Positions 35,894 to 47,179 of a DNA stretch of 64,000 nucleotides are shown here, in pieces. The position numbers and the translations under genes are program-made. Position 1 is the first letter of the stretch; each line of letters starts with the position of its first letter. The stretch lies in NCBI GenBank assembly GCA_032821775.1, contig JAVLRN010000001.1:682001-746000 (forward strand), written 5' to 3'. The DNA comes from Sanguinoderma infundibulare. Taxonomy: Eukaryota > Basidiomycota > Agaricomycetes > Polyporales > Polyporaceae. The notes under the pieces were generated by a model. It ran no database searches, was not told where the DNA came from, and saw only the letters and a program-made list of their open reading frames with translations.

Positions 35894-36493
35894 ATGTGGT
35901 GAGTGTCCTTCGATGCCGTGACATTCAGTCTTCGCCAGGTCTTTGAAGGCTCGAGGATGTGGAAACATTGCTTATCCAGTGCGCCGTCATCCGTGCCACT
36001 CAACACTCTTCGCCCACCAGCAAACACATTCTGAACGCCCAGGTCGCCATCCGCGCGCCGTGCTGCAAGCAGTGGTTCGACTGCGCCGATTGCCACGCGG
36101 AAACGGAGACGCATCGGCTGGCGAAGACGAAGGAGATGGTGTTCATGTGCAAGAAGTGCAAGAAGGCATTTCGGAAGGACATGTCCGAGTATGACGAGAG
36201 CGACGAGTATTGCCCGCATTGCGACAACCACTATGTGAGTCTCACGTTCTGGGTGATGGTCTCGCGGCACAAACGACTGCCTTCGCCAGGTGATTGAGGC
36301 CAAGACACCCCAAGCGGCGATTGGGGTGGAAGGCGACGATCCGAGGATAAATGCTCGGTGAGTGTAGTCTGCGTGTTCGCATGATGGACGTGGATCTCAA
36401 TAACACATCTTCAGTATGCTGAAGGACGATCGTATCAAAGAGGACCCCTCGAGATCATTGTTTGGTCTGGACACGTCGGATCATTTGGGTTAG
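35894..36493 (+). CDS. CHY-type zinc-finger protein
   Basis: A compact cysteine/histidine-rich protein of the CHY zinc-finger family; relatives include Hot13 and the CHY part of plant and animal ubiquitin ligases. The best start is ATG 35894-35896 with only five coding bases in the first exon. A 122-base intron (35899-36020, GTGAGT...CACCAG) then joins it to give MCKHILNAQVAIRAPCCKQW. The rest is FDCADCHAETETHRLAKTKE, MVFMCKKCKKAFRKDMSEYD and SDEYCPHCDNHY, then over an intron VIEAKTPQAAIGVEGDDPRI, and the end FGLDTSDHLG at the stop 36491-36493. All CHY metal ligands (C-x-H, CC, CxxCH, CxxC, CxxC) are present. No RING domain follows, so it is a stand-alone CHY protein of about 120 residues of unknown client. 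Confidence 0.8.
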
Positions 36494-37464
36494 CCCGGCC
36501 GTCGGTGGGCCGTCTCGTTTTCGCTCCGGTCGGTGTGTATTCATCATGCTTTGAATGATTTCAAGCTGACTGCAGGTCCCTTAGCTTTGCATATCCCCTT
36601 TGAATGTCTTGGCTTCGTGCCCGTAGCTATTAACATCCGGTTTGGCTTCACGTTCATCTGCGTCTCTCATCGGCAAACATGACTGGCGCTGCTCAATCCC
36701 CATATTTTGCCGCGAAGTTCTACCGATATTCACATACGCGTCTTGAAAATGTGATGGTCCGTGGAGGGGGGTGGCGGGAGGCTATTGGGACACTGCGGTG
36801 CACCGCAGTCACCTTCATACTCTAAGGAAATCAGGTCAAGAATGGGACCCCTACTGACCCTTCCAGCTTCGAGCTCGAACTCAGTCTAGGAAAAAGCGGC
36901 ACCCCCGCAGATGAAGCATGCAGGCAACAGGCAGGCACCAGCGAGAGAAGAAGACGGAGGCTGCCGCTGTAGCTGGAGCAAAGTCGATCTTTGTACGCCG
37001 GTTCCCGCCTTGTGCGACAACTCGAATCATTCAACGAATCTATTTCCTTGCTTCACCCGTTGCCCATTGGCAGTCCGTAATCCGGCGAATTGCTACTTTC
37101 ATGCTGTCTACGTTCGGTATATTGAAATGCTTATAGAGGGCGCGGTGATTAATTACCCGGCATAAGTACTATTGCAGCGTTCAGACTGAAGTTTCGCTAC
37201 CAAGGCATTTTTGAACAACACTGCTCTAGAAGTCCAGTAAAACAACCACCCCCGTTCCTACCACTGCAGTCAACATTCGAAGACCACTCCAGCTGGTTGT
37301 CCGAGAAGCATTAACATTTGCGTTTGCGTGAGATCCAATCTCGATGGATCATCAGGTGCCATGCAGATTTTGGGCGCTCCGTGGCTGAGTGAACACGCTC
37401 AAAGAGAAATGGTTCGCAAGGCAGATAAAATAGGTGCGTCTCCTGCTGGTATGTAGGACGGAAG
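36494..37464. other. Intergenic, no gene supported
   Basis: About 970 bases. It contains an 18-base perfect palindrome (36792-36809) and several short open frames without motifs. It should include the CHY-gene 3' end and the RPA12 promoter. Confidence 0.45.
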
Positions 37465-38093
37465 ATGCCCAAAGAAACGTGTTCGCTACCAGGATCGTTA
37501 CTCTTTTGCCCTGATTGCGGCACGCTCCTCAATCTCCCTCAGGACGGGGAATTCGAGGTCACTTGCGAGCAGTGCGGCCACGTTGAACCTGCAAGTTGTT
37601 CGTCCTCTTCCCAACACGCCTGCCCTGTGACGTGATATTGATAAACGGCGCGCACGGGTAGCGTACGAGAACATCGAGATCGTGACCAGGTCCCATTCCG
37701 AGGCCTTCCCATCTGCATTGAGGCAGAAGCGCAAGACGCAGACCAAGGTGCACGCTGCAAACGAGGACTTGCTCAAGGTCGGTGTGCATTCTCGTGACAT
37801 GCATTTTGAACGACGACTAAGATCGACTAATGATCCAGGTAACCGAAAAGTGCCCAGAATGCGGACACATGGAGGCATATTCCAAAGAAGCTCAGGTGCG
37901 GTTTCTCGTCTACTTTCCACACCCAACACGACATGCTGAACTGCCACACCACGCCAGCTCCGGAGCGCGGACGAGGGTTCTACCATCTTCTATACTGTAC
38001 GTACCCGCACATCATACTGGAGAGTTGGCTTACAGAGCATCCCCCCCTCTCCAGTGCGTCAAATGCAAGTTTGGCTGGCGGGTCAACAACTAG
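37465..38093 (+). CDS. RPA12: RNA polymerase I subunit A12.2 (RPA12)
   Basis: A TFIIS-like subunit of Pol I needed for RNA cleavage and termination. The start ATG 37465 gives SLLFCPDCGTLLNLPQDGEF then CEQCGHVEPA, the N-terminal zinc ribbon (CPDC and CEQC). Short exons follow: YENIEIVTRSHSEAFPSALR, QKRKTQTKVHAANEDLLK, then VTEKCPECGHMEAYSKEAQ. Over an intron (GTGCGG...CGCCAG) comes LRSADEGSTIFYTC, and over the last intron VKCKFGWRVNN with stop 38091-38093. The C-terminal ribbon keeps CPEC and CVKC and the catalytic acidic pair in RSADEGST. About 125 residues in five exons, normal for the family. It converges on OST5 with only 80 bases between stops. Confidence 0.93.
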
Positions 38094-38173
38094 CGGTGCC
38101 GCGCATCCGTACGGCATGTTCTAGGTCATGATCGGATCGTTGCGAGAGCGCAGCAGCTGGGCGAGTGGTATTG

Positions 38174-38543
38174 CTACACGTATACACCGACGGAGCAGAA
38201 GAGGGCTACGACGCCGAATCCGCCCAAAAGGCTTGCCGTCGAGGCCACGGCGAGCTCCCGCGCAGGAAGCTTCTCTTTTGGCAAGCTGCGGGAAAGAGGG
38301 GCGTCGTGGTCAGTGCCCGGGTAGGGTAGATATTGGACAAAATATACGTACGTGGAGAAGTAGAAAGCGAGAGCAAAGGTGGCGGAAAGGAGGATGAACG
38401 CCAAGTAGGGAAGAAGGGAGGTGGGGATGGTGGGCGCGAACGCCGGAGTGGACTTGTGCAGCGCCTGGGGAGCATACTATGAGCTATGGGCATAGAGGAG
38501 AGAATAAGATGGAGCATGCCTGTATGCTGGCGTAGTCGGACAT
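38174..38543 (-). CDS. OST5: OST5/TMEM258 subunit of oligosaccharyltransferase
   Basis: A tiny membrane subunit of the ER N-glycosylation enzyme. The start ATG 38541-38543 gives MSDYASIQ. Exon 2 begins ALHKSTPAFAPTIPTSLLPY and runs through LAFILLSATFALAFYFST (first membrane helix). An intron (GTACGT...CGCAG) joins this to LPKEKLPARELAVASTASLL and GGFGVVALFCSVGVYV (second helix), with the stop at 38174-38176. The C-terminal ELAVA-x3-ASLL-GGFGVVAL-VGVYV block matches OST5/TMEM258 closely. Total 82 residues. The first intron lacks a usable GT: exon 1 ends at CAG followed by GCATGC, and the acceptor is CCCCAG, so it reads as a GC-AG intron of about 53 bases. Confidence 0.8.
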
Positions 38544-38820
38544 GGTGAACGAGTGGCTGGAGCGAGGGCGGACTGGTCTGAGTCTGAGCTGGGTCTGACG
38601 TACGCGTGGCACCCTCCAAACACGCGTCATCAAAGCCCATATCAACCCGGCTCGCCCCTTCCTCCCTTCTCCCCTATCCACGACGACGCCCATCCCTCTC
38701 TTCTCTCCTGCCACGACACCTACCTCCACGACCGTTTCAACGTACAAGGTCCGTCTTTCTCACTCCCAGTTTTGCGCTGTGCACACGGTGCTCAACTTGG
38801 TCGCCACGTCCTGTTGCCAG
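38544..38820. promoter_or_regulatory. Divergent promoter region between OST5 and YOP1
   Basis: 277 bases separate the start codons of two ER-membrane protein genes. The YOP1 side is pyrimidine-rich. No TATA box is obvious. Confidence 0.35.
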
Positions 38821-39604
38821 ATGTCTGCGTCTCAAAAAGTCCAGCAACACCCCGCCTTCATCCAGGCGCAAGACAAGGCAAACTACTACGTCAACCAGCT
38901 CGACAGGGAGGTGTGTGCCTGTCTCATGCTTGGTCCGCCGCGCTCGCTTCAGCTCGGTTGCGGCAAGGGAAGACGGAAATATGCTAATCACGCGACATTG
39001 CCAGCTCTCTAAGTACCCGGCGTTGAACGCTTTCGAGCAGCGGACGCAGGTGCCGAAGAGCTACGCCTTCCTCGGCGCGGTGCTCGCCCTCGCCGTCCTC
39101 CATTCGGTCAACGCGTTTGCATCCCCTGTCTCGAATCTCGTCGGATGGGCGCTGCCCGCCTTCCTGTCCGTCAAGGCTCTTGAGAGCCCCGGTCACCAGG
39201 ACGATGTGCAGTGGCTGACGTACTGGGTCGTCTTCGGTTTCTTCAACTTTGTCGAGTCGATCGCCCTCCGCCTCGTCCTCTACTACCTCCCCTGGTACTT
39301 TGTCTTCAAGAGCGTCTTCATCCTCTGGCTGCAGCTCCCTCAGTTCCGCGTGAGTGTCTGACCATTATTTTTCGGCGCTTGCGCGCCTTGCGTCATGATC
39401 CAGGCCGCTGACCGTTGTCCGCGTGGCATGTGCACTGTGCGCATCCATGGTGATTGCGTTTAGGGTGCGCAAATGCTCTACGGGACCGTTGTTCGCCCCG
39501 TGTTCGCCAATGTCGCCGGGAGCGGATCCCGGGTTACTCCCACCCAGTCGGAGCCGACCGTGACCGCTGACGGGTTGCGCGGGCGGGTTGCCGATGCGGA
39601 GTAA
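38821..39604 (+). CDS. YOP1: YOP1/REEP ER-shaping protein (TB2/DP1/HVA22 family)
   Basis: A reticulon-like hairpin protein that curves ER tubules. The start ATG 38821 gives MSASQKVQQHPAFIQAQDKA. An intron joins QLDRE to LSKYPALNAFEQRTQVPKSY. The hairpin segments are AFLGAVLALAVLHSVNAFAS, VGWALPAFLSVKALESPGHQ, then DDVQWLTYWVVFGFFNFVES and LVLYYLPWYFVFKSVFILWL. The motif SPG-x-QDDVQWLTYWVVFGFF is the TB2/DP1 signature. After a last intron the sequence reads GAQMLYGTVVRPVFANVAGS, and a Ser/Thr-rich tail ends at the stop 39602-39604. About 190 residues in three exons. Confidence 0.93.
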
Positions 39605-40998
39605 ACGGGTTGAGACATGTCTAGCGTTCTGGCTTTGTAGTGCTCGGGTTCGGGTCAGCAGAGTCGTTCTGGTATACATGTTGATTTGTCCCCCCCCTCT
39701 TTATTCGTCTGGCACCAGTATTGTTCGTATGATAAGTAGACGGGGTTGGTTGTACGAGGGGTTTGGTTCCTAGTGGCAAGAACTCTGACTCGATCTGTCT
39801 CGATCTTCCTTTTTGACTTCCTTATTGATGATGACTGCCTTTGATACTTTATGACCAGACGTTTGGGTCCTGTGACCAGTGTGTAATCTCGTCGATGAAT
39901 GAACGGTGTTGGGTAAAAGTGACGCGGTCTAGGAAAAAAATAGCCAAGAAAGGAAAGGTATGAAGTATAACTTGGGGTGGTTGTTGGTGGATTGATAGGC
40001 ATTTGCGTGATGTACGGGTCGTGAGTACTTGAGTGATGAGGGATGAGTGGCGGGGGATACCAGGAACGGGCTGACATTGACGTTGGCAAGGACTTGACAG
40101 GCTTCGAAGGGAGGTAAATGACCGCAGTGTCGCCCGAAGGGACAGAAGGGATGGAGAAAGGCAACTTCGGAACGGAATAGGCTAGAACAAGATGGAGGGT
40201 TGGCAAACGGTGAGGCGGAATGTTATAGTAAGCTAAGTCAATGGATCAGGCCTAGTTGGCGAACGTGTTATCGGGTGGGAATGGGTTGGAATTGGACTGG
40301 CGGAAGATAAGTCGATCCGTCGAACGGGGCTCGAACAGATAATGCTAAGTGAGATAGGCAGTATTGTGAGCCGGCATGGGGAGAGGGCGTACGCTTGACT
40401 GGCTGTGTCCCAGCGAGTACGGCTGGTCATTGTGGGCGGAATGGATAGCGAGCGTGGGCTGGTTGGTGGTGGAGGGGAGAGTGCCGGGGAGAAGGAGGAT
40501 GTGAGGAATGAGAGATGGGGATATGTGCCTGATCTCGATGGCGAGTTCTGATGTGGGCGAAGATCGGGAAGCAGTGTCTGGCGCCATGGGGAATCGGGCT
40601 CTGCACTCGCTCACCTGGCCTGAGCGGGGGCAGGGTCAGACAGACGGTGACAGTCACCCGCGGTCGCTGGGCCCTGGCCACTCTCAGCCGGGCGCGTCCA
40701 TGGCGCTGATCGCAAGTGGGCCCTCGAGCTCGACTATTTCAATTCAATCCAAGCACCGTCCCCCACACGCCCTTCTCTCCTCCGTCCGCCAGCCCTTTCC
40801 CCCGTCCTCACGCACCCTCTGACGCGCACCCAGCTCTCTGCCCATTCCTCTTTTTATTCGTTCTGGCTCCTTCCAGCATCTCCTCGCTTTCCGACCCTCG
40901 TTTCGTTACGACCACGCTCTGCAACACTATTGCCTCGGCCTACGCAGTGCAACTTAATTACCCGCCGAGCACAACATCCCCTTCCGACGCTCACGACC
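39605..40998. other. Intergenic, no gene supported
   Basis: About 1.4 kb between two plus-strand genes. A 183-codon minus frame at 39655-40206 is Pro/Ser/Thr/Tyr-rich with no domain. The last 300 bases are C/T-rich on the plus strand, typical of a fungal promoter upstream of the transporter gene. Confidence 0.45.
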
Positions 40999-43463
40999 AT
41001 GTCCGACCGCGACCACCGCGACCACAACCGCTACGACACCGATCCCGACCCTTTGCATTACGACCACCACTCACAACCTCCTCCATATCTCCCCACTACC
41101 TCTCCCCGTGCAGCCGCTACAGCAAGTATCACCGGCGATGACTATGCCCCAAGCGTCATCCATTCCACCGAAATCTACCCTCAGTACCGCGGCTTCAAGG
41201 CCATCTACTACAACCCCGTCATTCAGGTCGTCTTCTTGGGCTTTGTCTGCTTCATGGGCCCCGGTCTCTTCAACGCCCTCAATGGTCTTGGTGCAGGCGG
41301 CATGGTCGACCCTACCACCAGCGCGAATGCTAACTCAGCGCTGTACGCCACCTTTGCCGTCGCCGCCTTCTTTGCCGGGTGAGTGACTTGTTTCAACTTG
41401 TCATCCCCGCCCGCCCGTCGCATCTGCCTCGCCTCCGCTGCGCTCCCTTGAGACGCTAGTGAGACGCTCTTCAGACCTGCCACTGATCGGTGGTCCAAAC
41501 CCAACTGTCCCCAAGTCGCCCGCGGAGACCGATCGGGACCAAACTTTGAAAGCGCGAACGTACAGCGAAACTGACACAGAGGGGCTTCCATTTCCTAGCT
41601 CGATCAACAATGTCCTCGGCTCCCGCCTCACCCTCCTCCTCGGTACCACCGGCTATGCGCTCTACATCGGTTCTTATCTGTGCGTTCTCCATTATCCACT
41701 CTATCCCCTCATCCTGTCCTCTCACACCGCCCCAGCGCGTACAACATCCACCAAAACATCGGCCCATTCGTCATCGCCGCAGGCGCATATCTTGGTATCA
41801 GCGCCGGCCTCCTCTGGACAGCACAGGGTTCCCTCATGCTCGCATATCCAACCGAGGGTCAGAAGGGCAAGTTCATCGCCATCTTCTGGTCCATTTTCAA
41901 CCTCGGAGGTGTCGTCGGTGCCGCCGTCTCTTTCGGGAACAACTTCGACAATACCGTATGCTTCTTTCATTCTCACTCCCTCTCCTCTACCCTCATCTCA
42001 CCGCTTTATCCGAATTATAGACCGACTCCGGTTAGTACACCTGTCATCTCCGCACTTTGTCCTTAACCCTATTTCCACCGCTGATCGCTCACCCTCTAGT
42101 TGCCAATGGCACATACGTGCGTGTTTCACATCTCCGCAGCCACACAGGTGCTTACCCAGTACCTGTCCAAAGATCGGTTTCATCGTCCTCACCGGCATCG
42201 GCGTTCTCATCCCCCTTCTCATGGCCAATCCTGCCAAGATGATACGTTCCGACGGCACAATGGTCGTCACCCCGCGCCATCCATCCTGGAAGTCCGAGTT
42301 CTACGGCCTCTACGTAACCCTTCGGACAGACCCCTGCATCGTCCTCTTGTTCCCCATGTTCTTTGCCAGCAATTGGTTCTATACCTGGCGTAAGCTTAAA
42401 TACATATCCGAAGCTCCTTACATCACTAATTATCTCGCAGAATTCAACGACTTCAACGGTGCTATCTTCACTATCCGCGCCCGAGCGCTCAACAACCTCA
42501 TCTATTGGCTCTCTCAGATCGTCGGCTCGGTCAGCATCGGCTTCCTTCTAGACCAGCGCGGTCTGTCCAGACGCTTCCGTGCCTTCTGCGGCTGGGCGGT
42601 GCTCCTTGTCATGGTCTTTGTCGTTCATACATGGGCTTACTTTTACCAGAAGTACGTCGGCCTCCTTCCTCTTTCGGCAATTTCTGATGGCGAGACCGTG
42701 CAGAGGCTATACCCGGGAAACCATATCCGACAAGATCGATATCCACGAGAAACCGTATGTGAGCCGCTTATGGCTCTACATATTTTGCGGCCTCCTCGAC
42801 GCCATGTGGCAAACGACTGCATACTGGTTCATGGGTGCTATGTCGAATGACCCCGCGAAGCTTGCCAACTTTTCGGGCTTCTGTGCGTGCCTTGAACTTC
42901 TGATGGTTTACGCGCCCACTGACTGCGCTTCCCATGTGATATAACCATGCGTTGTTTCTTTTTTGTCCCCGGTGATCCCCTTTACACAACGCAGACAAGT
43001 CGTTGCAATCGGCAGGTGCCGCAGGCATATGGCGTGGCGACGCTGTACACCTTCCGTGAGTCTAGGTTTTGCTATGTTACCAGCGGCACATGGAAGGCTG
43101 ACGGAATGATGCGCATGGTATGTTACAGCTACATGAACATCTTCATCTCGACGTGGGTGCTACTCGTGTCTGGCCTCGTCTTCGCTCTCCCGATGATCCA
43201 CATGAGAGTAAAAGATACGACGGACGAAACAGACGAAATAGCGTGCGTCGCCGTTGTCTCTCCTTCCATTGTCTTCACCTTTCTTGCGCGCATGTTGCCG
43301 CATGCTTTACCAAACTTTCTGTCCTCATTCGGACTCTACGATGGTCGCTTATCGGCTCTCACTCGTCTTGTCGATGCCGTTGACCCCATCTTGCCCGCCC
43401 ATTCGTCTCATACCCATTTCCATATCTTCTTTTGCCACTTCTTACTGTTCTAGAAGATGCTGA
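40999..43463 (+). CDS. UNC93-like (DUF895) major facilitator membrane protein
   Basis: A multi-pass transporter-like protein of the fungal UNC93 group, substrate unknown. The start ATG 40999 gives a His/Asp/Pro-rich cytosolic tail, then IYYNPVIQVVFLGFVCFMGP, GLFNALNGLGAGGMVDPTTS and ALYATFAVAAFFAG. After a 208-base or shorter spliced segment come LGSRLTLLLGTTGYALYIGS, IGPFVIAAGAYLGISAGLLW, AQGSLMLAYPTEGQKGKFIA and IFWSIFNLGGVVGAAVSFGN. Then follow YIGFIVLTGIGVLIPLLMA-type sequence, LNNLIYWLSQIVGSVSIGFL and LWLYIFCGLLDAMWQTTAYW. The last segment is NIFISTWVLLVSGLVFALPM. A GTGCGT donor at 43243 is followed by more than 200 bases without AG until TTCTAG at 43453, suggesting a final long intron and stop 43461-43463; an unspliced frame would stop at 43453. 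Many internal exon limits are not certain. Confidence 0.75.
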
Positions 43464-44928
43464 TCAATTTTGTTCATCTGCTCACCAGTGCACATATTAA
43501 TTATAATCACCAGAGGGACGGGGAGAAACCTCGACATCATCATCATGGCGACCAGCACTCAGACCATCGATGAACCTCGGAGGCTAGGCAAGACTTGGCC
43601 TTCACCCTCACTGGCACAATCTTGTCTGTCAATGTTCTCCATCCGTATCTTCTCTCTGCTGTTCAAAATGTGTCCTCTGCTACGGTCCTTCCCTGTGCCG
43701 TTCCGGCGCTGTGGCTGATGGTCGTATCGTCATGTCGTGTACTGTTGCTGTCGGTCCCCACTGTGTCTCGTCGCATTTGCTGTCATCATCTGTTGTATAT
43801 CTCCAACCCGCACTCACATCCTGCCTGCACACCCCCTTTGTCCATTGATGTCGAAGATTACTGTCGCCGTCCTCTCTTTCGCATATACCACACTTCGTAC
43901 TTGTATTAACAGTCAGGTTATCGTTTCTCCCTCCGCCCCTCACGCTTCCTTCCAGTCATGTCATCCCCCACCCGACATGCTGGCCCGCGAAACCCCTCCC
44001 CTCCTCATGTCTCTCCCACCTTAACTCCTTAGCTCCTCAGTCCCATCGTATTTCTTGCTGACCCTTTATTTCCTCATTGAGCACTACATATACTCCCTGT
44101 TCGCCCCTTCGCGTATTACCCATTCCGCGGCACCACCTCGACTCACGACCTTATCCCCCGCATGTCGTGTGGCCGCGTCGTGGTCCCAGGCCTCCAAACC
44201 GAACGTCCAGTGCGGTCCCCGATCTCCACCCTATACGATCCACAGTTCGGCAGATCGCGCGCCTCGTCGGGGTCGGTGGTGCGGGCGGTCCTTGGGATCA
44301 ACGACCACTCTGGTGTTGCCCGACCACCGTATGCATGGATCGAGGAACGAGAACTATAACGGTAACTATTCGATCGACGGCATCTAGACACGTACATACA
44401 CACCTAGGTAGGCCCTGTTTGGCGCGCTGTACCCGCAGAGTATACTTTTGACACGAGCTCAGAACAGCAGCGACTATGTATATGGGATAATATTATAATC
44501 AGCCGTTTTGCTACATCCGAGACTCGAGTCAATTTGAACGCGGAGTGTATTGGGTGATCACCTTTCAGAGGGGGCACGAATGGCTCGGATTTGAGACACT
44601 AGATGCCAGTGAGCATACCGGAAGTGAGTGTCAGCGTTTCGAAGTTTCAGTGGCTTCACACATCGTACAAGATTGTCCTCGCAATGCCTGGCTCTTAGAC
44701 GGCCCGTCTGGGAGTGATCATAGCAAAGCCTCATAATACGGTAAAAGCCAAAGCGAATCGAGCATGCAACGGTTCCTGACAACAGATGGAGTGAAGCATT
44801 CGGAAGTCTAGTCGGGAAGGAGTGACATTGGATGGAAAGTACGATTACATACGTGCAGAGCTGCGACCACAAGAGTATACGGATAAATTGATCCACAAGA
44901 TGTCCGAAATACCACCAACAATCCGACA
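43464..44928. other. Intergenic, no gene supported
   Basis: About 1.5 kb between two converging genes. The left part is C/T-rich and probably transporter 3' sequence. Open frames are short and overlap in all frames without motifs. Confidence 0.45.
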
Positions 44929-46066
44929 TCATGCATACTGTGGTAGAGCCATGATGGTTAGCACGGGAAACTGCACTAATAGGTCAAAGGCACAGCTCAC
45001 CCTCGTGAATGTCCCCATGGTCATGAATGTCTCTTTCTTCTTCGAGCCGTCCTTGGGTCCATACAAGGACTTGACCGCGTCGCTCATCGCCGCCTTACGC
45101 TTTGCCTCCTCCTTGGCTAACTGCTGTGTGACCGCTCGGCTGGCTGCGGCGATACTGGGATTGGTCGAAGGGGTCGCCTGTTTCTTAGCTGGATGGTCCG
45201 CATCGCCTGCAGCCGCCTTGCGCTTCTTACCCTTCCCCTTAGTTGGCTCGAGGGAACGCAAGACGTCCATGGTGGCACGCATCTCCTGTTCCACTTCCGG
45301 GGGAGGGTTAAGCAGAAGAACGTCGGCGATGCGGTCGTATTTTGCACCACACTGGGGGCAGAGGTCGAGCCAGGGTTTGTCAGCATCTTGGCTGCCTACA
45401 GATTCGCCTTCTGGCGGCGAATCTGGCGATTTTGAAGGAGTGGAACTCTTGGTGACGGCCTTGAGGCCAGCCTGGGAGAAGACGCATCCGCAAGACTTGA
45501 GGTAAACAAAGGGTTGCACGCCATTCATCTCCTTGAAATTGAGTGGGCAGACGAAGGAAGCACGCTCTGGTGCAGACTCGGAGGATGATGTGGAGGGAGG
45601 GGCCTTGCTGGCATTGGGAGTTAACTTCAAGGTCTTGACGTCCTGCGATCGAGGTCAGGGCATTGGAGAGGAGCGAAGGACTATATTCTTACCTTGATAG
45701 TACGTATGTGGCCACAAACTACCTCCCCCTCGGCGCCGAACAAGGCCCTATCCAATAAGAACTCCAATATTGCGTCCCGATTGTAGAGCTTGCCTAGTGG
45801 ACAAGAGACGATAGGCTCCTGCAGGGGACGCTGGGGACCGGTTAGCCGATGATGGATGAACGAACATAAGGAGGCATTCATACCTTGGACAGAGCACAGA
45901 AAAACCACATAGCTCGGATCTGGTTTGCCTTGTCTGCCTGCTCAGCCTAAACGAGACCGGTCAGCAAAGGGGATGGAGGATGTTACGGAATGCGACGCGG
46001 ACGCACCTTCTTCTTGCTCTTGACCAGGTCTCTGCGGTCTGGAATGCTTCCTCCATCATTACCCAT
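44929..46066 (-). CDS. RTF2: Replication termination factor 2 (RTF2)
   Basis: RTF2 acts at stalled replication forks and, in S. pombe, at the RTS1 barrier; it carries a degenerate RING-like C2HC2 region. The start ATG 46064-46066 gives MGNDGGSIPDRRDLVKSKKK, the conserved family start. Then RPLQEPIVSCPLGKLYNRDA, AILEFLLDRALFGAEG and VCPLNFKEMNGVQPFVYLKS, then CGCVFSQAGLKAV and WLDLCPQCGAKYDRIADVLL, give the paired Cys motifs. A basic, Ala/Lys-rich C-terminal stretch (GKGKKRKAAAGDADHPAKKQ) is followed by KKKETFMTMGTFTR. The last intron (GTGAGC...CACAG) adds Tyr-Ala before the stop at 44929-44931. The TFTRYA-type end is typical of fungal RTF2. About 300 residues. Confidence 0.9.
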
Positions 46067-46321
46067 GGCTGCAGAAAGAGAAAATGAGGGCGAAGGGGTG
46101 TAGGTTGGTGGTGGTCGGACAGGAAGCTGAAGCCCGGCATCGCACCGCCAGTAAGTGATGACTAAGCATGAGTTTGCAATGGGGAGGTTGCTATAGAGTT
46201 ATGTTTCTTGTAAGCCAGCGACGACCACGAGCTCTCGTCTTCTATGCATCCTCCGTCCTCGCGTCTCTGTATTCCGCACCCTATCTTCCCATAGCAGCGT
46301 CATGCTGCAGGAACTGTCTCA
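46067..46321. promoter_or_regulatory. Divergent promoter region between RTF2 and MED21
   Basis: 255 bases separate the start codons. An in-frame ATG 15 bases upstream of the MED21 start (46307) would add MLQEL-type residues not conserved in the family. Confidence 0.35.
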
Positions 46322-46967
46322 TATGGACCGTATCACACAACTGCAAGATGAGATCCAGCAAGTCCGTCCTTTGTTGTGCCTGCAGCCCTTGCGCGATGCT
46401 CACTGTATCCGCCGTGCAGTTACTTACTATAATGTCGAGTAGCATTGCCTACTTGACATCTCGTGCGAACTTTGTGCAAGTCAGCCAAGAGGTTCCGGTC
46501 ACCAAGTCGCGAAATGTTGACAAGTACGACCAACCAGAGGTGTTGGAAGGTCAGATGCGTATATTCTCGCGCTTTCTGTGGCTAAATGGGGCGGCCGCGT
46601 GTAGAGAACAAGAAGGAGCTTGTGAGGGACTTGATTGTGAAGGCGAAGCAGGTCGAGTTATTGATTGAGTCCCTGCCCGAGCCCGATCCAGAGGAGAGAC
46701 AGGTATGTTCCATCAACCCCATCTCATTCCGCCGGGCCTTTCAACGACCGGGAAGGTTGAAAGACTGCAAGCTCTGGAGGAAGAGATGGCGCAAGCAAAT
46801 GCGGAGTATGTCCTGGCGGTCAATCGTGCAAGTAAGTGCCATACACTGGCAGAGCCTTGGTGTTGCATTGAAACAATCTGCGAATAGAGAGCCTGCATGG
46901 GCAAATATGCGATGTGCTGAGGAATATGCTTGACGAGCCGGACATTGTGAGAGACGAAGCGGGCTGA
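46322..46967 (+). CDS. MED21: Mediator complex subunit 21 (MED21/SRB7)
   Basis: A middle-module Mediator subunit that pairs with MED7. The start ATG 46322 gives MDRITQLQDEIQQ, the family start. A 58-base intron (GTCCGT...GTGCAG) joins this to LLTIMSSSIAYLTSRANFVQ. The next exon ends KYDQPEVLE and joins over GTCAGA...TGTAG to NKKELVRDLIVKAKQVELLI and ESLPEPDPEERQ, the most conserved MED21 helix. A further intron leads to VERLQALEEEMAQANAEYVL and the last exon KSLHGQICDVLRNMLDEPD-like sequence, ending at the stop 46965-46967. About 145 residues, all helical, as expected. Confidence 0.9.
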
Positions 46968-47179
46968 TTGCATGTTGGGTAGTAGCGAGAGTGGCGTCTG
47001 AAAGAATAGAACAGATATTGTCGAGCGCGCCTATCTGCCGTCCGCGGTTCGTATGCGAACATGCCCCAGACATGCCCCGTCCTGTCTGCCTTGCCTCCTT
47101 CCTCGTTGCCCGACTCCCCGCCTTGTCCTTGCGACCGCCCTCCTGGCCGATCTAGCCGTTCTTGTGTATTGATCGACCG

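Noticed and set aside
35876..35898. MPFDSAEVPIC as the start of the CHY-finger protein
   Set aside because: Its frame across the visible splice sites runs into a stop; only the ATG at 35894 gives the conserved MCKHILN start.
39655..40206. 183-codon minus-strand open frame downstream of YOP1
   Set aside because: Low-complexity Pro/Ser/Thr/Tyr sequence typical of the reverse of G/A-rich 3' regions; no start context or family match.
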